From Entrophospora sp. SA101 (taxonomy: Eukaryota; Glomeromycota; Glomeromycetes; Entrophosporales; Entrophosporaceae), in the NCBI GenBank assembly GCA_958430865.1, contig CAUDNR010003602.1, positions 4,213-68,212 on the forward strand: 64,000 nucleotides of DNA. Reading direction: 5' to 3'. The notes beneath the pieces were generated by a model. It worked only from the letters and a program-made list of their open reading frames with translations. It ran no database searches and was not told the origin of the DNA. Shown here in pieces: positions 12,423 through 24,723 of this stretch. The first letter of the stretch is position 1, and every line of letters starts with the position of its first letter. The position numbers and the translations under genes were made by a program.

Positions 12423-13013
12423 TTGTTCAAGAAAAGAGAATCCATTTCTTTATATATTACGTTAGGTCGATTATATAATAATAATTTAAATTGTTTAAGG
12501 AACGAAATTTCTATTTGGAATTTTCTCAAATAACATTTAATGGTAATCTTTTAGATAATGTTGAGATGAATTTCACGATCGCCCAATAATAATAATGTGA
12601 AATTTTGCTTTGTGGAAACCCTTAAAAATTTTTAAAATAATTATTTTTCAAGAATAGTTAGCAACCAAGTATGATCTATTAAAAGAACAATTTCTAAAGT
12701 TTTTAAAACAAGGGATAATTGCTTTAGATCCGAAACAACAGACTTAATAAACAAGAAGTCATCAAGCTTCATTTCTTGAAATTGCTTCGAATTGAACAAT
12801 TGAGTAATTTGAATAAACGAACAAAACGAGTAATATAAGGATTGAGTTGTATTACGAACGTGAATTTCTATTATGTGGATAAGGATTTTTTAATTCTCCA
12901 CAAAATATCTGAGCAAATTTTATACAGTCAAACAAACTCGTTCCAACGAATTCATAATCAACGAAATTTAACAACATATTAATTAGTAATTTTGGTACAA
13001 TGAATCTTAAATG
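12423..13013. other. Upstream region of phosphatase A
   Basis: No gene is recognised. The sequence is shared, with divergence, with the upstream regions of copies B (19988-20760) and C (27369-28180), so promoter DNA was duplicated along with the genes. Confidence 0.55.
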
Positions 13014-13263
13014 GGTCTGTACTAGGAAAATCGAGCTTCCAGCTATTTTTTTTTTTTTTGTCTTTTTACTCAACAATAATCTCTAATAAAGGATTTACAG
13101 TTGGTGAAAAAATTGGACCCTGATTGCATAGTAGAAAAATGAGATACAAGGCTTGGAATATTTTCTTTATATATTAAAAACATGTAACCAAATTTATAAG
13201 GGTTGTTACTAAAAATAGATTTTTTGTCTGGGAAGGTTGATTTTCCTATATAGTACAAACCCC
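13014..13263. mobile_element. MITE with a 5-bp target duplication (aaatg)
   Basis: The left end ggtctgtactaggaaaatc and the right end gattttcctatatagtac followed by aaacccc are inverted. It is flanked by aaatg at 13009-13013 and 13264-13268. Tandem unit 3 keeps the empty site (near 20759-20769, cttaaatgctaaatt), which confirms an insertion. About 250 bp, non-coding. Confidence 0.8.
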
Positions 13264-13399
13264 AAATGCTAAATTAGCTTGATCACAAATATTGGAATCT
13301 TAATTGTTCTCATTTGAAATTTTCTAGTCTGCCATAAAATTATTGATGATGATTTAAATGTTCTAATTCAATTACGCGTAATAATACAATTTATTATAT

Positions 13400-13675
13400 T
13401 TATTGTTGTTTTACCTTTATAATTATTCTATTATTTTCAGTGGTCTGCAAAATCATGATTTTATAAAAAAAAATAATACTAAATTTCAAGTTGGCTCGAA
13501 TTAAGTATAAACTCGGCTTGTTCAGAGCTTTGTTCACAGCAACATGTTTAACAAAAGACATGATAAGGTCCAAAAATTTTCCTCGCTCAGCTTTAGTTAA
13601 TTCAGAATTTTTTTGATCTATAATCAATTTTATTAACAAATTTTTACCATGACAAAAGCATAAAATTTTGCTCAA
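13400..13675 (-). CDS. Unrecognised exon-like open frame
   Basis: About 91 codons, with a good splice acceptor just upstream on the minus strand (ttttatag) and a GT donor where the frame ends (ataaaggtaaaa). The peptide includes KLSKILCFCHGKNLL and ELTKAERGKFLDLIMSFV. I do not recognise it. Copies at 20886-21167 and 46447-46722 differ only at the very end. It may be an orphan exon of a decayed gene rather than a gene. Confidence 0.3.
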   Translation of the reverse strand: MSKILCFCHGKNLLIKLIIDQKNSELTKAERGKFLDLIMSFVKHVAVNKALNKPSLYLIRANLKFSIIFFYKIMILQTTENNRIIIKVKQQ

Positions 13676-14279
13676 TTTTATCTCTGAATTGAAATCTATA
13701 AAATGATATTTATTTGAAAAAAAAATTATAAATTAAGTTAAACTTTATCGAAGGACAGCAGCTGTGTTGAATCATGTTTCAGTACTGCTGGTCGTATTGA
13801 ATAAAACTATTATAAGATGGATTTTGTTAATTTGCTATTGAATCCATCTTAGAAATATACTTTAAGAAGTTAGATGGTACTAAAAAATTTTGACATTTTG
13901 AACCTTCTGAACCTGATGTTGTAAAAGCCCAGACGGCCCTTTCATGAATTAAAGCTAAGAGAACAAAATTTTCAATATCATAAAAGATATTATAACCTTA
14001 ACATTTCCCATATTATCCTATGGAGCCTAAGCATCATCATTACCGAAATTCAAAACCTAAATCGAAAGTCAAACTATGGATACATTTCACTAAAAATCGC
14101 TAATTCTTTTGTCAATTAACTATAAAAAATATTATCAAAAAATCATTATCAAATTTTATAATTAATCCTAGTTAATCCAAACCTTTTTTTAGCCTATTTC
14201 CTCAGTACGGTTTCGGTTTAGGTTTCGGTATCTTGACATAGTTTCGGTGGACACCGTAGTCAAGCGCTGAAACAACTTT
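13676..14279. other. Spacer within the tandem repeat
   Basis: No gene is recognised. Near 14202-14260 there is a short run of ggtttcggt-like words (four within 60 bp), also present in the other copies. Confidence 0.4.
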
Positions 14280-14400
14280 CGCAAAATCCACTTAGTGCCT
14301 TGTTTTTGGAATTTTCTTTATTTCGTTCAAATGATTGTAAAAAAACAACCTTTTCTATTTTCTCTATCGTACATAGAAATCTTCGGTGAAATATAAATAC
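14280..14400 (-). pseudogene. Kinase N-terminal relic in tandem unit 2
   Basis: Homologous to 5574-5690 and, more distantly, to the kinase first exon near 8800-8840 (ttttctattttctcta). Too short and broken to be functional. Copies lie at about 21772-21892 and 45722-45842. Confidence 0.5.
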
Positions 14401-15119
14401 ACTTAATGGTACCGAATAATTGCAAATAAATAAAATGTCACTCTTACAAAGCTCAACGGCTTCTGTAAAGTTCCTTTTATTTCAGTTGTTTTTTTATCTG
14501 GCCAATTTTAGTTTATTTACAAAACAATTTAAGCAGCTTGTTTGACGGTCTTACGTTGCAATTACAATAGCACCGCTAGTATTTCCAATAACCTTTGGGT
14601 AATACTTTAATAACCATTGCTAATACCCATAAGTTAACCAACCTTTGTACTAAATGCTTGCTCACTCACTAAATTATATTATTAATAGTTACTAACACAC
14701 ATTAGTTAGTTCAATAACTTAATGCAGTTTTTTACAAATGTTCCACAATTGTTGCCTTCTTACCAAGGCACTCCATTTGTTACTTTTACCAAAACGCTTT
14801 AAACGAAAAATAAAGCAACGGTATTTTTATTTTAAAAGTTTATTAAAGACGTTAAAAATTAATTTTATTTACTAAAAATAATCATTTGCTACAAGGTTTT
14901 ATGTTAATGCTTTTTCAAGCAAGGCCTGTGAAAAATGAAGGTTTAATAAATAATCATCAGTGTAGTTGTCATAATAATATATAATTATAATTAATAGTTG
15001 CCAAAATTATCTCGTAATTATTTAAACTCCTCATTAAATTGGAGAATATTGAGTATTGACATGATATTTTTTTATCCCATACATAACATCACGCAAAGAT
15101 AATAATAATAATGCGAATA

Positions 15120-15309
15120 CAGTTCACTCTCTCTATAACGAACCCTCTGTCCCTATATGTAATTTCTCTGCTTTTGGTCGTTATAGAGAGAGTTTATTAA
15201 GATGGTCGTTATAGAGAGAGAAATTAATTATAAAAAATTGAAACGGGACAAAAGGGAAGTTCGTTATAGAGAAATTTTACTTAGTGGTCGTTATAGAGAG
15301 AGTAGACTG
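15120..15309. mobile_element. 190-bp pogo/Tc1-like MITE flanked by TA
   Basis: It begins cagttcactctctctataac and ends with the inverse (cgttatagagagagtagactg), flanked by TA on both sides. The interior contains further copies of the word cgttatagagagag in both orientations, so the whole element is strongly self-complementary. Tandem unit 1 lacks it at the matching place (near 6343). CAGT termini and a TA target are typical of pogo/Tc1-mariner-class elements. Confidence 0.85.
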
Positions 15310-16269
15310 TACTACTATAAACACTCAAATTTTACTCATTGGTCAATTTAATATTTAAAGGAAATGATATTTGTTCTTTTGCATTAATTGTGAAAATCAT
15401 TCATGTCTTTTGCATCTATTCATGAAGCATCTAGTTAGCTGTTTAATTGCAAAGTTACTTTTATAAATAAAGTCTTTCTATGTCTTGAAAAAATTCGATA
15501 GCATCAACTTAATATTAACATTGACATTAAAATTAAAAATAATATTAATCAAGTTGATTAAGCTAATAACTCTATACACACAATGCAAAAAAAAAATACC
15601 TCCCGCATCTAAATAATTAATTACCTCCCGCATCTAATAAATTAGATCGTTTGAACCGATACATCACCACCTTTTCTTTTCGTATGGCTAAGAAACAACA
15701 CTTGATAGTAATAACCTAATCAATTTTATTGAGATTAGTTTGTTTCTAACGACGAAATTCCCACAAGTGATAAACATGAAAAAATATACAATTTATTCAA
15801 ACTACGTGTATAAGTCTGAGAAAATACAAAATCACTAAAAATAATAGCTCAATATTTGAACCCAGAAATAATTTTAATTTCTGAGAGTCAAGCATTAAAT
15901 GTTAAATAATAAAGCCATCTTCAAAGAAGTAATAGAAATCAGGTCTTTTATCTGTGAGGTAGATAAGTTTAATATTAAATGATGATGTTTCAATAGAAAT
16001 TTCTATAAGAAGGCGAAATATTAGATTTAAAATACGAATATTTTATCATTAAATTATGATGCGAGTGTTAAATGTGTAAATAGTAGAAATCAGTATGTTT
16101 TATATTCAGTTTCAAATATTTGTGCTTAATTGTAGAGTAGTAACAATAATTTCTGGATTAACAACTAAATTATTTTTTTCGTTTCATCATAAACCCATTT
16201 GTTCACATAGCAGTATAAACTACTTTTGTTGATTTTATTAATTTTGTTATATGATTTGAAACATCCAAT
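15310..16269. other. Spacer in tandem unit 2
   Basis: No gene is recognised. A short direct repeat (tacctcccgcatctaa) occurs twice at 15598-15643. Confidence 0.4.
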
Positions 16270-16600
16270 AAAAAGATTTGTAGATGCAGGCTAAAGGCAA
16301 TATCTATCTGAGCATATTGCTGGCTTACACTTGTTACATTCTCATTTATGATAAATTCAAAATCATAAATCAATCATTCTCTACAATATTTTTTTTTTCA
16401 GAAAGTCCTTATTCTATCGGGTATATTTATTTAAGTGAATATTTCATTATGAATTTTATATCTCTCTGGAACAAAACCAGACAAATAGCAGTCGCCTCTA
16501 AAATCTTTAAAATACTAAAACAAATAAATTCAAAAATATTGGTCGATAAGTTTTATGGCTTATGACTCTAGCTTTAAAACTTATCGTTTAAATTTTTCTT
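16270..16600 (-). pseudogene. Second kinase N-terminal relic in tandem unit 2
   Basis: On the minus strand, 16310-16412 parallels kinase positions 8660-8790 (the CxxC region), sharing words such as ttacacttgttacattct, caaaatcataaat and ttttcagaaag. The cysteines and the frame are lost. The open frame visible on the opposite strand is a shadow of this relic. Copies lie at 23654-23984 and 43522-43852. Confidence 0.55.
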
Positions 16601-17339
16601 AGAGACAACAAAAAATTTTAATATAAAAATGTTTCTTTATCCGCTTAATTCAGAGCCAAATGGTAGTTTTTAGATGTGAGGATCGCATGATATTTCAAGT
16701 TGTTATATATCTCAGAAATCAGGCTTGCAGCTTACTTTTGAAACCTATATAGCATACAATATATTAAGTTGAGTATTTGCAGACTTGTCTTATAAGCATT
16801 TTTCTGCAAGCGAAAATGTTAATGTTACAAATAATTATTAAATAAGAATCATTTGGGGAATGAATAATTCATGGATCAAGTGAAGTTTACAGCGAAAATT
16901 ACAATTGTTATTTATATGTTATTGAATTCTAGGCGATTTATTTACTTAAAAGTGATTTCTTGCAAATAAAAACATCTATATATTGACGAAGCAAATATGT
17001 TGGCGACGATTACCTTTTCCATTTATAATTGTTAGACATTTTTACATTGTTAGCTTTTATCTTAGTGTGGCTTTTTAGATGACTCAACTTTATCAAGAAT
17101 TGGACGACTTGTCATAGAAGAGCTTTCTTGCGACTTATAGGTTGGCCGAGTGAAGCAAGTATTTGACAAAGCTTAAATGTTTATATTGTTGTTGATATTT
17201 TACTCTAGATTAGTAGCCAACCAGTTAGCTATCTTGATATTTTCGTTAGCTTGATTTGATCAAAAGTTAACCAACTTCTCATAGACTTTTAATATCTATA
17301 CGGAATAATTTATTTTAATTAATTAGAATAGCTCTCAAA

Positions 17340-17790
17340 GCAATTATGCTCTGATAACACTTGCTCAAGTGCTTCGCTTCTATCTTTTTCTTGGGTTCTT
17401 TTGTATTCTTGGTATTGACTCATCCTTTTAAAAAAAAAATTTTATACGCATAATGTTGACAAGAAAACCTTTTTTTTTGAAAATCATATAAATGATAATA
17501 ATTTATTCTTTAAAGCAAAGTCAGTAGGAAATCTGGTTTGTTTCTTTGGTACCCTTGTTCTCACATCATCAATAATTCAAAAGTAATTCAATTGTGTGCT
17601 ATCACGCAAAAATTTATCAACTCAAATACCAACTTTTCCCTTTTCTTGTAAATTTACTCACAAAATTTCTCGTGTAATCCCAACCTCTCCTCTTTTTTCA
17701 ATTATTTCATTTGTACATTCACGAAATTCACAAAATCATTCTTGAACTTTAAAAACTTCTCAAATAGCTGTTTTACTATGAGTCACGTTT
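17340..17790 (-). pseudogene. Coiled-coil-like relic, unit 2
   Basis: Copy of the relic at 9780-10260. Here the last block is open from an ATG (SQYQEYKRTQEKDRSEALEQ, minus strand), but the upstream part is broken. The inverted-repeat arm ends inside it at 17705. Confidence 0.35.
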
Positions 17791-18239
17791 ATTTCTCTAA
17801 AGTTCTTTTGGCAGACTTTATTTATTTTTTTATTCAATTAATTGTTTGAAATAAAAAAAAACCTGAGAATTAGTCACATATTAAAGAAAATATGCATTAA
17901 TCTTGAAGACATAATTCGAATGTGCAGCAGTGAAGTAACATTAATAATAGATATAATTTAACATTAGCAAGTATTCTATGTTTAGAACAACAATACTAAT
18001 AATTATTATAATTAATAACAACAATAATTAATTATCTATGGTATGTTTAATGGAAGGAAAAATCAAGATGATAAATTTTTTTTTTATCAAACTTGATGAT
18101 ACCTTCTCACAACGGATGCACGGAACACATAAGAGAATTTTATGCCAAAATTATTACTATATACACACAAATTGATCATTGTTTATTTTAAAATTATTTA
18201 ACAAAAAAAAAAAGTGACAAAAGAATTTAAATCATCCTA
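17791..18239. other. 3' flank of phosphatase B
   Basis: Non-coding and shared with the flanks of copies A and C. Confidence 0.4.
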
Positions 18240-19987
18240 TTAAGGATAGGCGCACATCTTCTTAAAATCGCACCCAATCTGATCACTAAAAAGTTCTTTA
18301 AACTTGTTCCAGTCACAATACTCATTTCCACAACCCGGAATCACAAACGGTTTAAAGTTAAATACTGCTCGTATCTTTACATTATCCTTATTATTATGAT
18401 CACCTGAACAAGAATATACTTCCCAATAAAGTGTAGAAGTCCAGGGTATACTTGCATATTCTGTATACCTGACTTTTTTAATTTGTTCAAAGGTTAAATC
18501 TGCCGTGAGTGGGTATTTTTCTTTAAATACTCCCTGTGATCAAAAGACAATATAGATGTTATCATCAAAGAACAGAAGATGAAATAAAAATGAAAATTTT
18601 CACATACCAGTAAAGTAAATATTGTAAGTAAAGTAAATCCATGAGAATTCTTCAAATCAGCTATCATAAGAGACTTCCCACTTATATAATCATCAACTTC
18701 ATTTACAAGTTGAGTAATATAGCGACAGGCCATCCGCCTATTAAAAGGATGTCCATATTGTAATATATAATATCCATAAATATCCCAATAATATCGTAAT
18801 AATAGAAGTTCTTTATGGCTTAGTAATGAACACCATGTGTCAGTTCGATTAAAATGAACAATCCAATACTGGCAATTAGTAAACATATATGGTAATAAAT
18901 GTGGATCAAGAGGTGGACTAAGACCATGTTCGTTAGAAATACGGTTTGCAATTGGTGCTAGAGTCTTGTTGCCATATGTATAAAGTTGTTCGTTGAGTAA
19001 TGGATTGTTCTTAGAAACGGTCTCATTCCACCGTCGGCAGGACTTGAATGGTGCTAAAACCTCATCTTGCACCTATACAATATAATATTAATACATTAAT
19101 ATGTGCGCTAACAAAATGATTTATAAATGGCGTAGTAAAATTTTTATACCTCTGGTACTGACGAAATGTATACAGGTTGACTTTTACAAGTGTCTAAAGA
19201 GCCTTTTCCATTAAATAATCCTTCGGAAAAGGCCATTGCCGATGCACCAGCTCTTTAAACAATATTGTATTTTATATACGTGTGTGTGTTTTTTATTAAA
19301 ATAAAAAAAAAGTAGGAGTTTTAAATATGAAATTGCACCTTGAAGTACCGGTACTTTGAAATTTTACAACTTCGGGATCGTATTTAACTCCTCTCCAAAA
19401 TTCTGGGTATCTTTTAAGAGACTGCTTACCATCAAAGAATGGTTCGATTTCTCCTTGTCTGTTCAATTGAAAATTTTTACTCATCGGGAAAACATTTTTA
19501 TACTATATATATAAAAAGAAAGATGTTTTTTCAGTTATGATAAATTTTACTGAATATGACAAATAATGTTTATTACCCATTCTTTTGCAATAGGAACATT
19601 AGCAAATGCTTTTTCCAATTTTTCGTAAGCAATAATATCATCTGGGGCTGGATATCTCGCTCCTAATAATTATTTTTAAAAAAGATTATTTAATGTGGTC
19701 AAATTTTGTACATGTTTGTATACGAAATAATAATTACCATGTCTAGTGTTCAAATGTAACTGTATTAATTTACAGTTATCAGGATATTTCACGGGTTTAG
19801 CATCAAGAGAAAAGGCAGTCCGTGATGGGTCAAGGTAAAATAAATGGCTGTTTATAAGTTGTTTTGGAGAATGCTTGTACGTGTGGTGGCATTGCGTTGG
19901 ATTATAGGAAACAAATAAAGCAAAGATAAAAATTGAATATATAATGTGGTGTGAAAACTTCATCTTCTTTAGGATTGCAAGTTGCAT
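18240..19987 (-). CDS. Secreted MINPP-type histidine phosphatase, copy B
   Basis: Exons are 19987-19738, 19662-19577, 19502-19339, 19252-19150, 19072-18608 and 18533-18240, giving about 453 residues with the same intron positions as copy A. RHGARYP is kept, and the signal sequence is kept (MKFSHHIIYSIFIFALFVSY). The region of the HAE proton-donor motif reads HGF (SHGFTLLTIF), so the Glu is again absent, with Phe where copy A has Tyr. It differs from A at many residues (for example CRRWNETVSKNNPL against CSRWNETVFKNNPL), which indicates an older duplication, yet no frame is broken. An intact frame suggests selection or youth. Confidence 0.85.
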
Positions 19988-20885
19988 TTGTTCAAGAAAA
20001 GAGAACCCATTTCTTTATATATTACGTTAGGTTGATTATATAATAATGATTTAAATTGTTTAAGGAACGAAATTTCTATTTGGAATTTTCTCAAGTAACA
20101 TTTAATGGTTAACCTTTCTTTTAGATAATGTTGGTAGTTGTCGATAAAATTCATGATCACCCAATACTTGTACTTAAAATCAATAATGCTTTATATTATG
20201 TTATTGTGTTGTGGAACCCTTAAAAATTTTTAATTATTTTTAGAGCTTTTAGCCAAACCAAAACCAATACAAGAAGAGTTAGCATCCAAGCATGATGCTA
20301 TTTAGACAATAATTTCTAAAGTCTTTAAAACAAGGGATAATGGCTTTTATATTCGAAACAACAGACTTAATAAACAAGAAGTTGTCAAGCTTGCATTTCC
20401 TGAAATCGAAAGAATGAATTATTATTTGGTTCTCACATGCTTGTGCAAGGAACTTTACAGTAACCAATGATGGCTTTAAAAAGTGCGTTAGATTTTAGGA
20501 TTTGCTTCGAATTGAATAATTGAATAATTTGAATAAACGAACAAACGAATAATATAAGGATTGAGTTGTATTACGAACGTGAATTTGTATTATGTGGATA
20601 AAGATTTTTTAATTCTCTACAAATATCTGAGAAAATTTTATACAGTCAAACAAACTCGTCCCAACGAATCATAATCAATTCGCGTTACAACGAAATTTAA
20701 CAACATATTAATTATCAATATAAAATTCGTTGGATTAGTAAATTTTGGTATAATGAATCTTAAATGCTAAATTAATCACAAATATTGGAATCTTAATTGT
20801 TCTCATTTGAAATTTTCTAGTCTGTCATAAAATTATTGACGATGATTTAAATGTTCTAAATTCAATTACGTTATAATACAATTTA
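19988..20885. other. Upstream region of phosphatase B
   Basis: No gene is recognised. It is homologous to the upstream DNA of copies A and C. Around 20759-20769 it holds the empty site of the 250-bp MITE. Confidence 0.5.
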
Positions 20886-21167
20886 TTATAGTTTATTGTT
20901 GTTTACTTTTATAATTATTCTATTGTTTTCAGTGGTCTGCAAAATCATGATTTTATAAAAAAAAATAATACTAAATTTCAAGTTGGCTCGAATTAAGTAT
21001 AAACTCGGCTTGTTCAGAGCTTTGTTCACAGCAACATGTTTAACAAAAGACATGATAAGGTCCAAAAATTTTCCTCGCTCAGCTTTAGTTAATTCAGAAT
21101 TTTTTTGATCTATAATCAATTTTATTAACAAATTTTTACCATGACAAAAGCATAAAATTTTGCTCAA
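20886..21167 (-). CDS. Unrecognised exon-like open frame, tandem copy
   Basis: Same reading as 13400-13675 except for the last residues, where a one-base change moves the frame after the donor. Confidence 0.3.
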   Translation of the reverse strand: MSKILCFCHGKNLLIKLIIDQKNSELTKAERGKFLDLIMSFVKHVAVNKALNKPSLYLIRANLKFSIIFFYKIMILQTTENNRIIIKVNNNKL

Positions 21168-22611
21168 TTTTATCTCTGAATTGAAATCTATAAAATGATA
21201 TTTATTTGAAAAAAAAATTATAAATTAAGTTAAACTTTATCGAAGGACAGCAGCTGTGTTGAATCATGTTTCAGTACTGCTGGTCGTATTGAATAAAACT
21301 ATTATAAGATGGATTTTGTTAATTTGCTATTGAATCCATCTTAGAAATATACTTTAAGAAGTTAGATGGTACTAAAAAATTTTGACATTTTGAACCTTCT
21401 GAACCTGATGTTGTAAAAGCCCAGACGGCCCTTTCATGAATTAAAGCTAAGAGAACAAAATTTTCAATATCATAAAAGATATTATAACCTTAACATTTCC
21501 CATATTATCCTATGGAGCCTAAGCATCATCATTACCGAAATTCAAAACCTAAATCGAAAGTCAAACTATGGATACATTTCACTAAAAATCGCTAATTCTT
21601 TTGTCAATTAACTATAAAAAATATTATCAAAAAATCATTATCAAATTTTATAATTAATCCTAGTTAATCCAAACCTTTTTTTAGCCTATTTCCTCAGTAC
21701 GGTTTCGGTTTAGGTTTCGGTATCTTGACATAGTTTCGGTGGACACCGTAGTCAAGCGCTGAAACAACTTTCGCAAAATCCACTTAGTGCCTTGTTTTTG
21801 GAATTTTCTTTATTTCGTTCAAATGATTGTAAAAAAACAACCTTTTCTATTTTCTCTATCGTACATAGAAATCTTCGGTGAAATATAAATACACTTAATG
21901 GTACCAAATAATTGCAAATAAATAAAATGTCACTCTTACAAAGCTCAACGGCTTCTGTAAAGTTCCTTTTATTTCAGTTGTTTTTTTATCTGGCCAATTT
22001 TAGTTTATTTACAAAACAATTTAAGCAGCTTGTTTGACGGTCTTACGTTGCAATTACAATAGCACCGCTAGTATTTCCAATAACCTTTGGGTAATACTTT
22101 AATAACCATTGCTAATACCCATAAGTTAACCAACCTTTGTACTAAATGCTTGCTCACTCACTAAATTATATTATTAATAGTTACTAACACACATTAGTTA
22201 GTTCAATAACTTAATGCAGTTTTTTACAAATGTTCCACAATTGTTGCCTTCTTACCAAGGCACTCCATTTGTTACTTTTACCAAAACGCTTTAAACGAAA
22301 AATAAAGCAACGGTATTTTTATTTTAAAAGTTTATTAAAGACGTTAAAAATTAATTTTATTTACTAAAAATAATCATTTGCTACAAGGTTTTATGTTAAT
22401 GCTTTTTCAAGCAAGGCCTGTGAAAAATGAAGGTTTAATAAATAATCATCAGTGTAGTTGTCATAATAATATATAATTATAATTAATAGTTGCCAAAATT
22501 ATCTCGTAATTATTTAAACTCCTCATTAAATTGGAGAATATTGAGTATTGACATGATATTTTTTTATCCCATACATAACATCACGCAAAGATAATAATAA
22601 TAATGCGAATA

Positions 22612-22683
22612 CAGTTCACTCTCTCTATAACGAACCCTCTGTCCCTATATGTAATTTCTCTGCTTTTGGTCGTTATAGAGAGA
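22612..22683. mobile_element. Pogo-like MITE, left part, cut by the gap
   Basis: Same left end as 15120-15309 (cagttcactctctctataac). The sequence stops after the first internal inverted word, exactly where a palindrome could fold on itself. Confidence 0.8.
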
Positions 22684-22693
22684 NNNNNNNNNN
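22684..22693. other. Scaffold gap (10 N)
   Basis: Comparison with copy 1 indicates about 118 missing bases, which are the remainder of the MITE. Confidence 0.95.
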
Positions 22694-24723
22694 AACTAAT
22701 ATAAACCCTCAAATTTTACTCATTGGTCAATTTAATATTTAAAGGAAATGATATTTGTTCTTTTGCATTAATTGTGAAAATCATTCATGTCTTTTGCATC
22801 TATTCATGAAGCATCTAGTTAGCTGTTTAATTGCAAAGTTACTTTTATAAATAAAGTCTTTCTATGTCTTGAAAAAATTCGATAGCATCAACTTAATATT
22901 AACATTGACATTAAAATTAAAAATAATATTAATCAAGTTGATTAAGCTAATAACTCTATACACACAATGCAAAAAAAAAATACCTCCCGCATCTAAATAA
23001 TTAATTACCTCCCGCATCTAATAAATTAGATCGTTTGAACCGATACATCACCACCTTTTCTTTTCGTATGGCTAAGAAACAACACTTGATAGTAATAACC
23101 TAATCAATTTTATTGAGATTAGTTTGTTTCTAACGACGAAATTCCCACAAGTGATAAACATGAAAAAATATACAATTTATTCAAACTACGTGTATAAGTC
23201 TGAGAAAATACAAAATCACTAAAAATAATAGCTCAATATTTGAACCCAGAAATAATTTTAATTTCTGAGAGTCAAGCATTAAATGTTAAATAATAAAGCC
23301 ATCTTCAAAGAAGTAATAGAAATCAGGTCTTTTATCTGTGAGGTAGATAAGTTTAATATTAAATGATGATGTTTCAATAGAAATTTCTATAAGAAGGCGA
23401 AATATTAGATTTAAAATACGAATATTTTATCATTAAATTATGATGCGAGTGTTAAATGTGTAAATAGTAGAAATCAGTATGTTTTATATTCAGTTTCAAA
23501 TATTTGTGCTTAATTGTAGAGTAGTAACAATAATTTCTGGATTAACAACTAAATTATTTTTTTCGTTTCATCATAAACCCATTTGTTCACATAGCAGTAT
23601 AAACTACTTTTGTTGATTTTATTAATTTTGTTATATGATTTGAAACATCCAATAAAAAGATTTGTAGATGCAGGCTAAAGGCAATATCTATCTGAGCATA
23701 TTGCTGGCTTACACTTGTTACATTCTCATTTATGATAAATTCAAAATCATAAATCAATCATTCTCTACAATATTTTTTTTTTCAGAAAGTCCTTATTCTA
23801 TCGGGTATATTTATTTAAGTGAATATTTCATTATGAATTTTATATCTCTCTGGAACAAAACCAGACAAATAGCAGTCGCCTCTAAAATCTTTAAAATACT
23901 AAAACAAATAAATTCAAAAATATTGGTCGATAAGTTTTATGGCTTATGACTCTAGCTTTAAAACTTATCGTTTAAATTTTTCTTAGAGACAACAAAAAAT
24001 TTTAATATAAAAATGTTTCTTTATCCGCTTAATTCAGAGCCAAATGGTAGTTTTTAGATGTGAGGATCGCATGATATTTCAAGTTGTTATATATCTCAGA
24101 AATCAGGCTTGCAGCTTACTTTTGAAACCTATATAGCATACAATATATTAAGTTGAGTATTTGCAGACTTGTCTTATAAGCATTTTTCTGCAAGCGAAAA
24201 TGTTAATGTTACAAATAATTATTAAATAAGAATCATTTGGGGAATGAATAATTCATGGATCAAGTGAAGTTTACAGCGAAAATTACAATTGTTATTTATA
24301 TGTTATTGAATTCTAGGCGATTTATTTACTTAAAAGTGATTTCTTGCAAATAAAAACATCTATATATTGACGAAGCAAATATGTTGGCGACGATTACCTT
24401 TTCCATTTATAATTGTTAGACATTTTTACATTGTTAGCTTTTATCTTAGTGTGGCTTTTTAGATGACTCAACTTTATCAAGGATTGGACGACTTGTCATA
24501 GAAGAGCTTTCTTTCGACTTATAGGTTAGCCGAGTGAAGCAAGTATTTGACAAAGCTTAAATGTTTATATTGTTGTTGATATTTTACTCTAGATTAGTAG
24601 CCAACCAGTTAGCTATCTTGATATTTTCGTTAGCTTGATTTGATCAAAAGTTAACCAACTTCTCATAGACTTTTAATATCTATACGGAATAATTTATTTT
24701 AATTAATTAGAATAGCTCTCAAA

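Larger units (their letters stand above)
1..17705. repeat. Left arm of a 17.7-kb inverted repeat
   Basis: Every position x here pairs with position 60122-x on the opposite strand. The rule holds from base 1 to about 17705, across coding exons, introns, MITEs and spacers, without a detectable length change. At the inner end the match stops after the stretch reading caattat: the left continues tttcatttg and the right (reverse complement) tctaaaatg. I found only two mismatches, both near the inner end (17014 c versus t, 17363 g versus t). The outer end is cut by the window edge, so the arm may be longer. It is either a very young inverted duplication or an assembly product such as misplaced haplotype contigs. 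Confidence 0.95.
13438..19606. repeat. Direct tandem repeat, copy 1
   Basis: Nearly identical to 20930-26990. The offset is 7492 bp before the gap at 22684 and 7384 bp after it, so the 10-N gap hides about 118 bases. I see only a handful of substitutions (for example near 14405 and 17090-17160). It carries the kinase relics, the pogo-like MITE and most of phosphatase B. Confidence 0.9.
16848..20760. repeat. Phosphatase module, unit 2 of three
   Basis: Homologous to unit 1 (9268-12990) and unit 3 (24232-28180). Each unit contains the same non-coding lead, the coiled-coil relic, a MINPP-type gene and its upstream region. Units 2 and 3 are nearly identical as far as the second exon of the gene. 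Unit 1 is clearly older and diverged. Confidence 0.85.

Noticed and set aside
14202..14260. Telomere-like or satellite repeat (ggtttcggt words)
   Set aside because: Only about four imperfect words; too short and irregular.
15120..15309. CRISPR-like or regularly spaced repeat array (repeated cgttatagagagag words)
   Set aside because: The words alternate in orientation, spacing is irregular, and the TA-flanked inverted ends define a MITE.
16284..16565. 93-codon frame MQAKGNIYLSILLAY on the plus strand, present three times
   Set aside because: It is antisense to a recognisable kinase first-exon relic, and its conservation only reflects recent duplication of the DNA.
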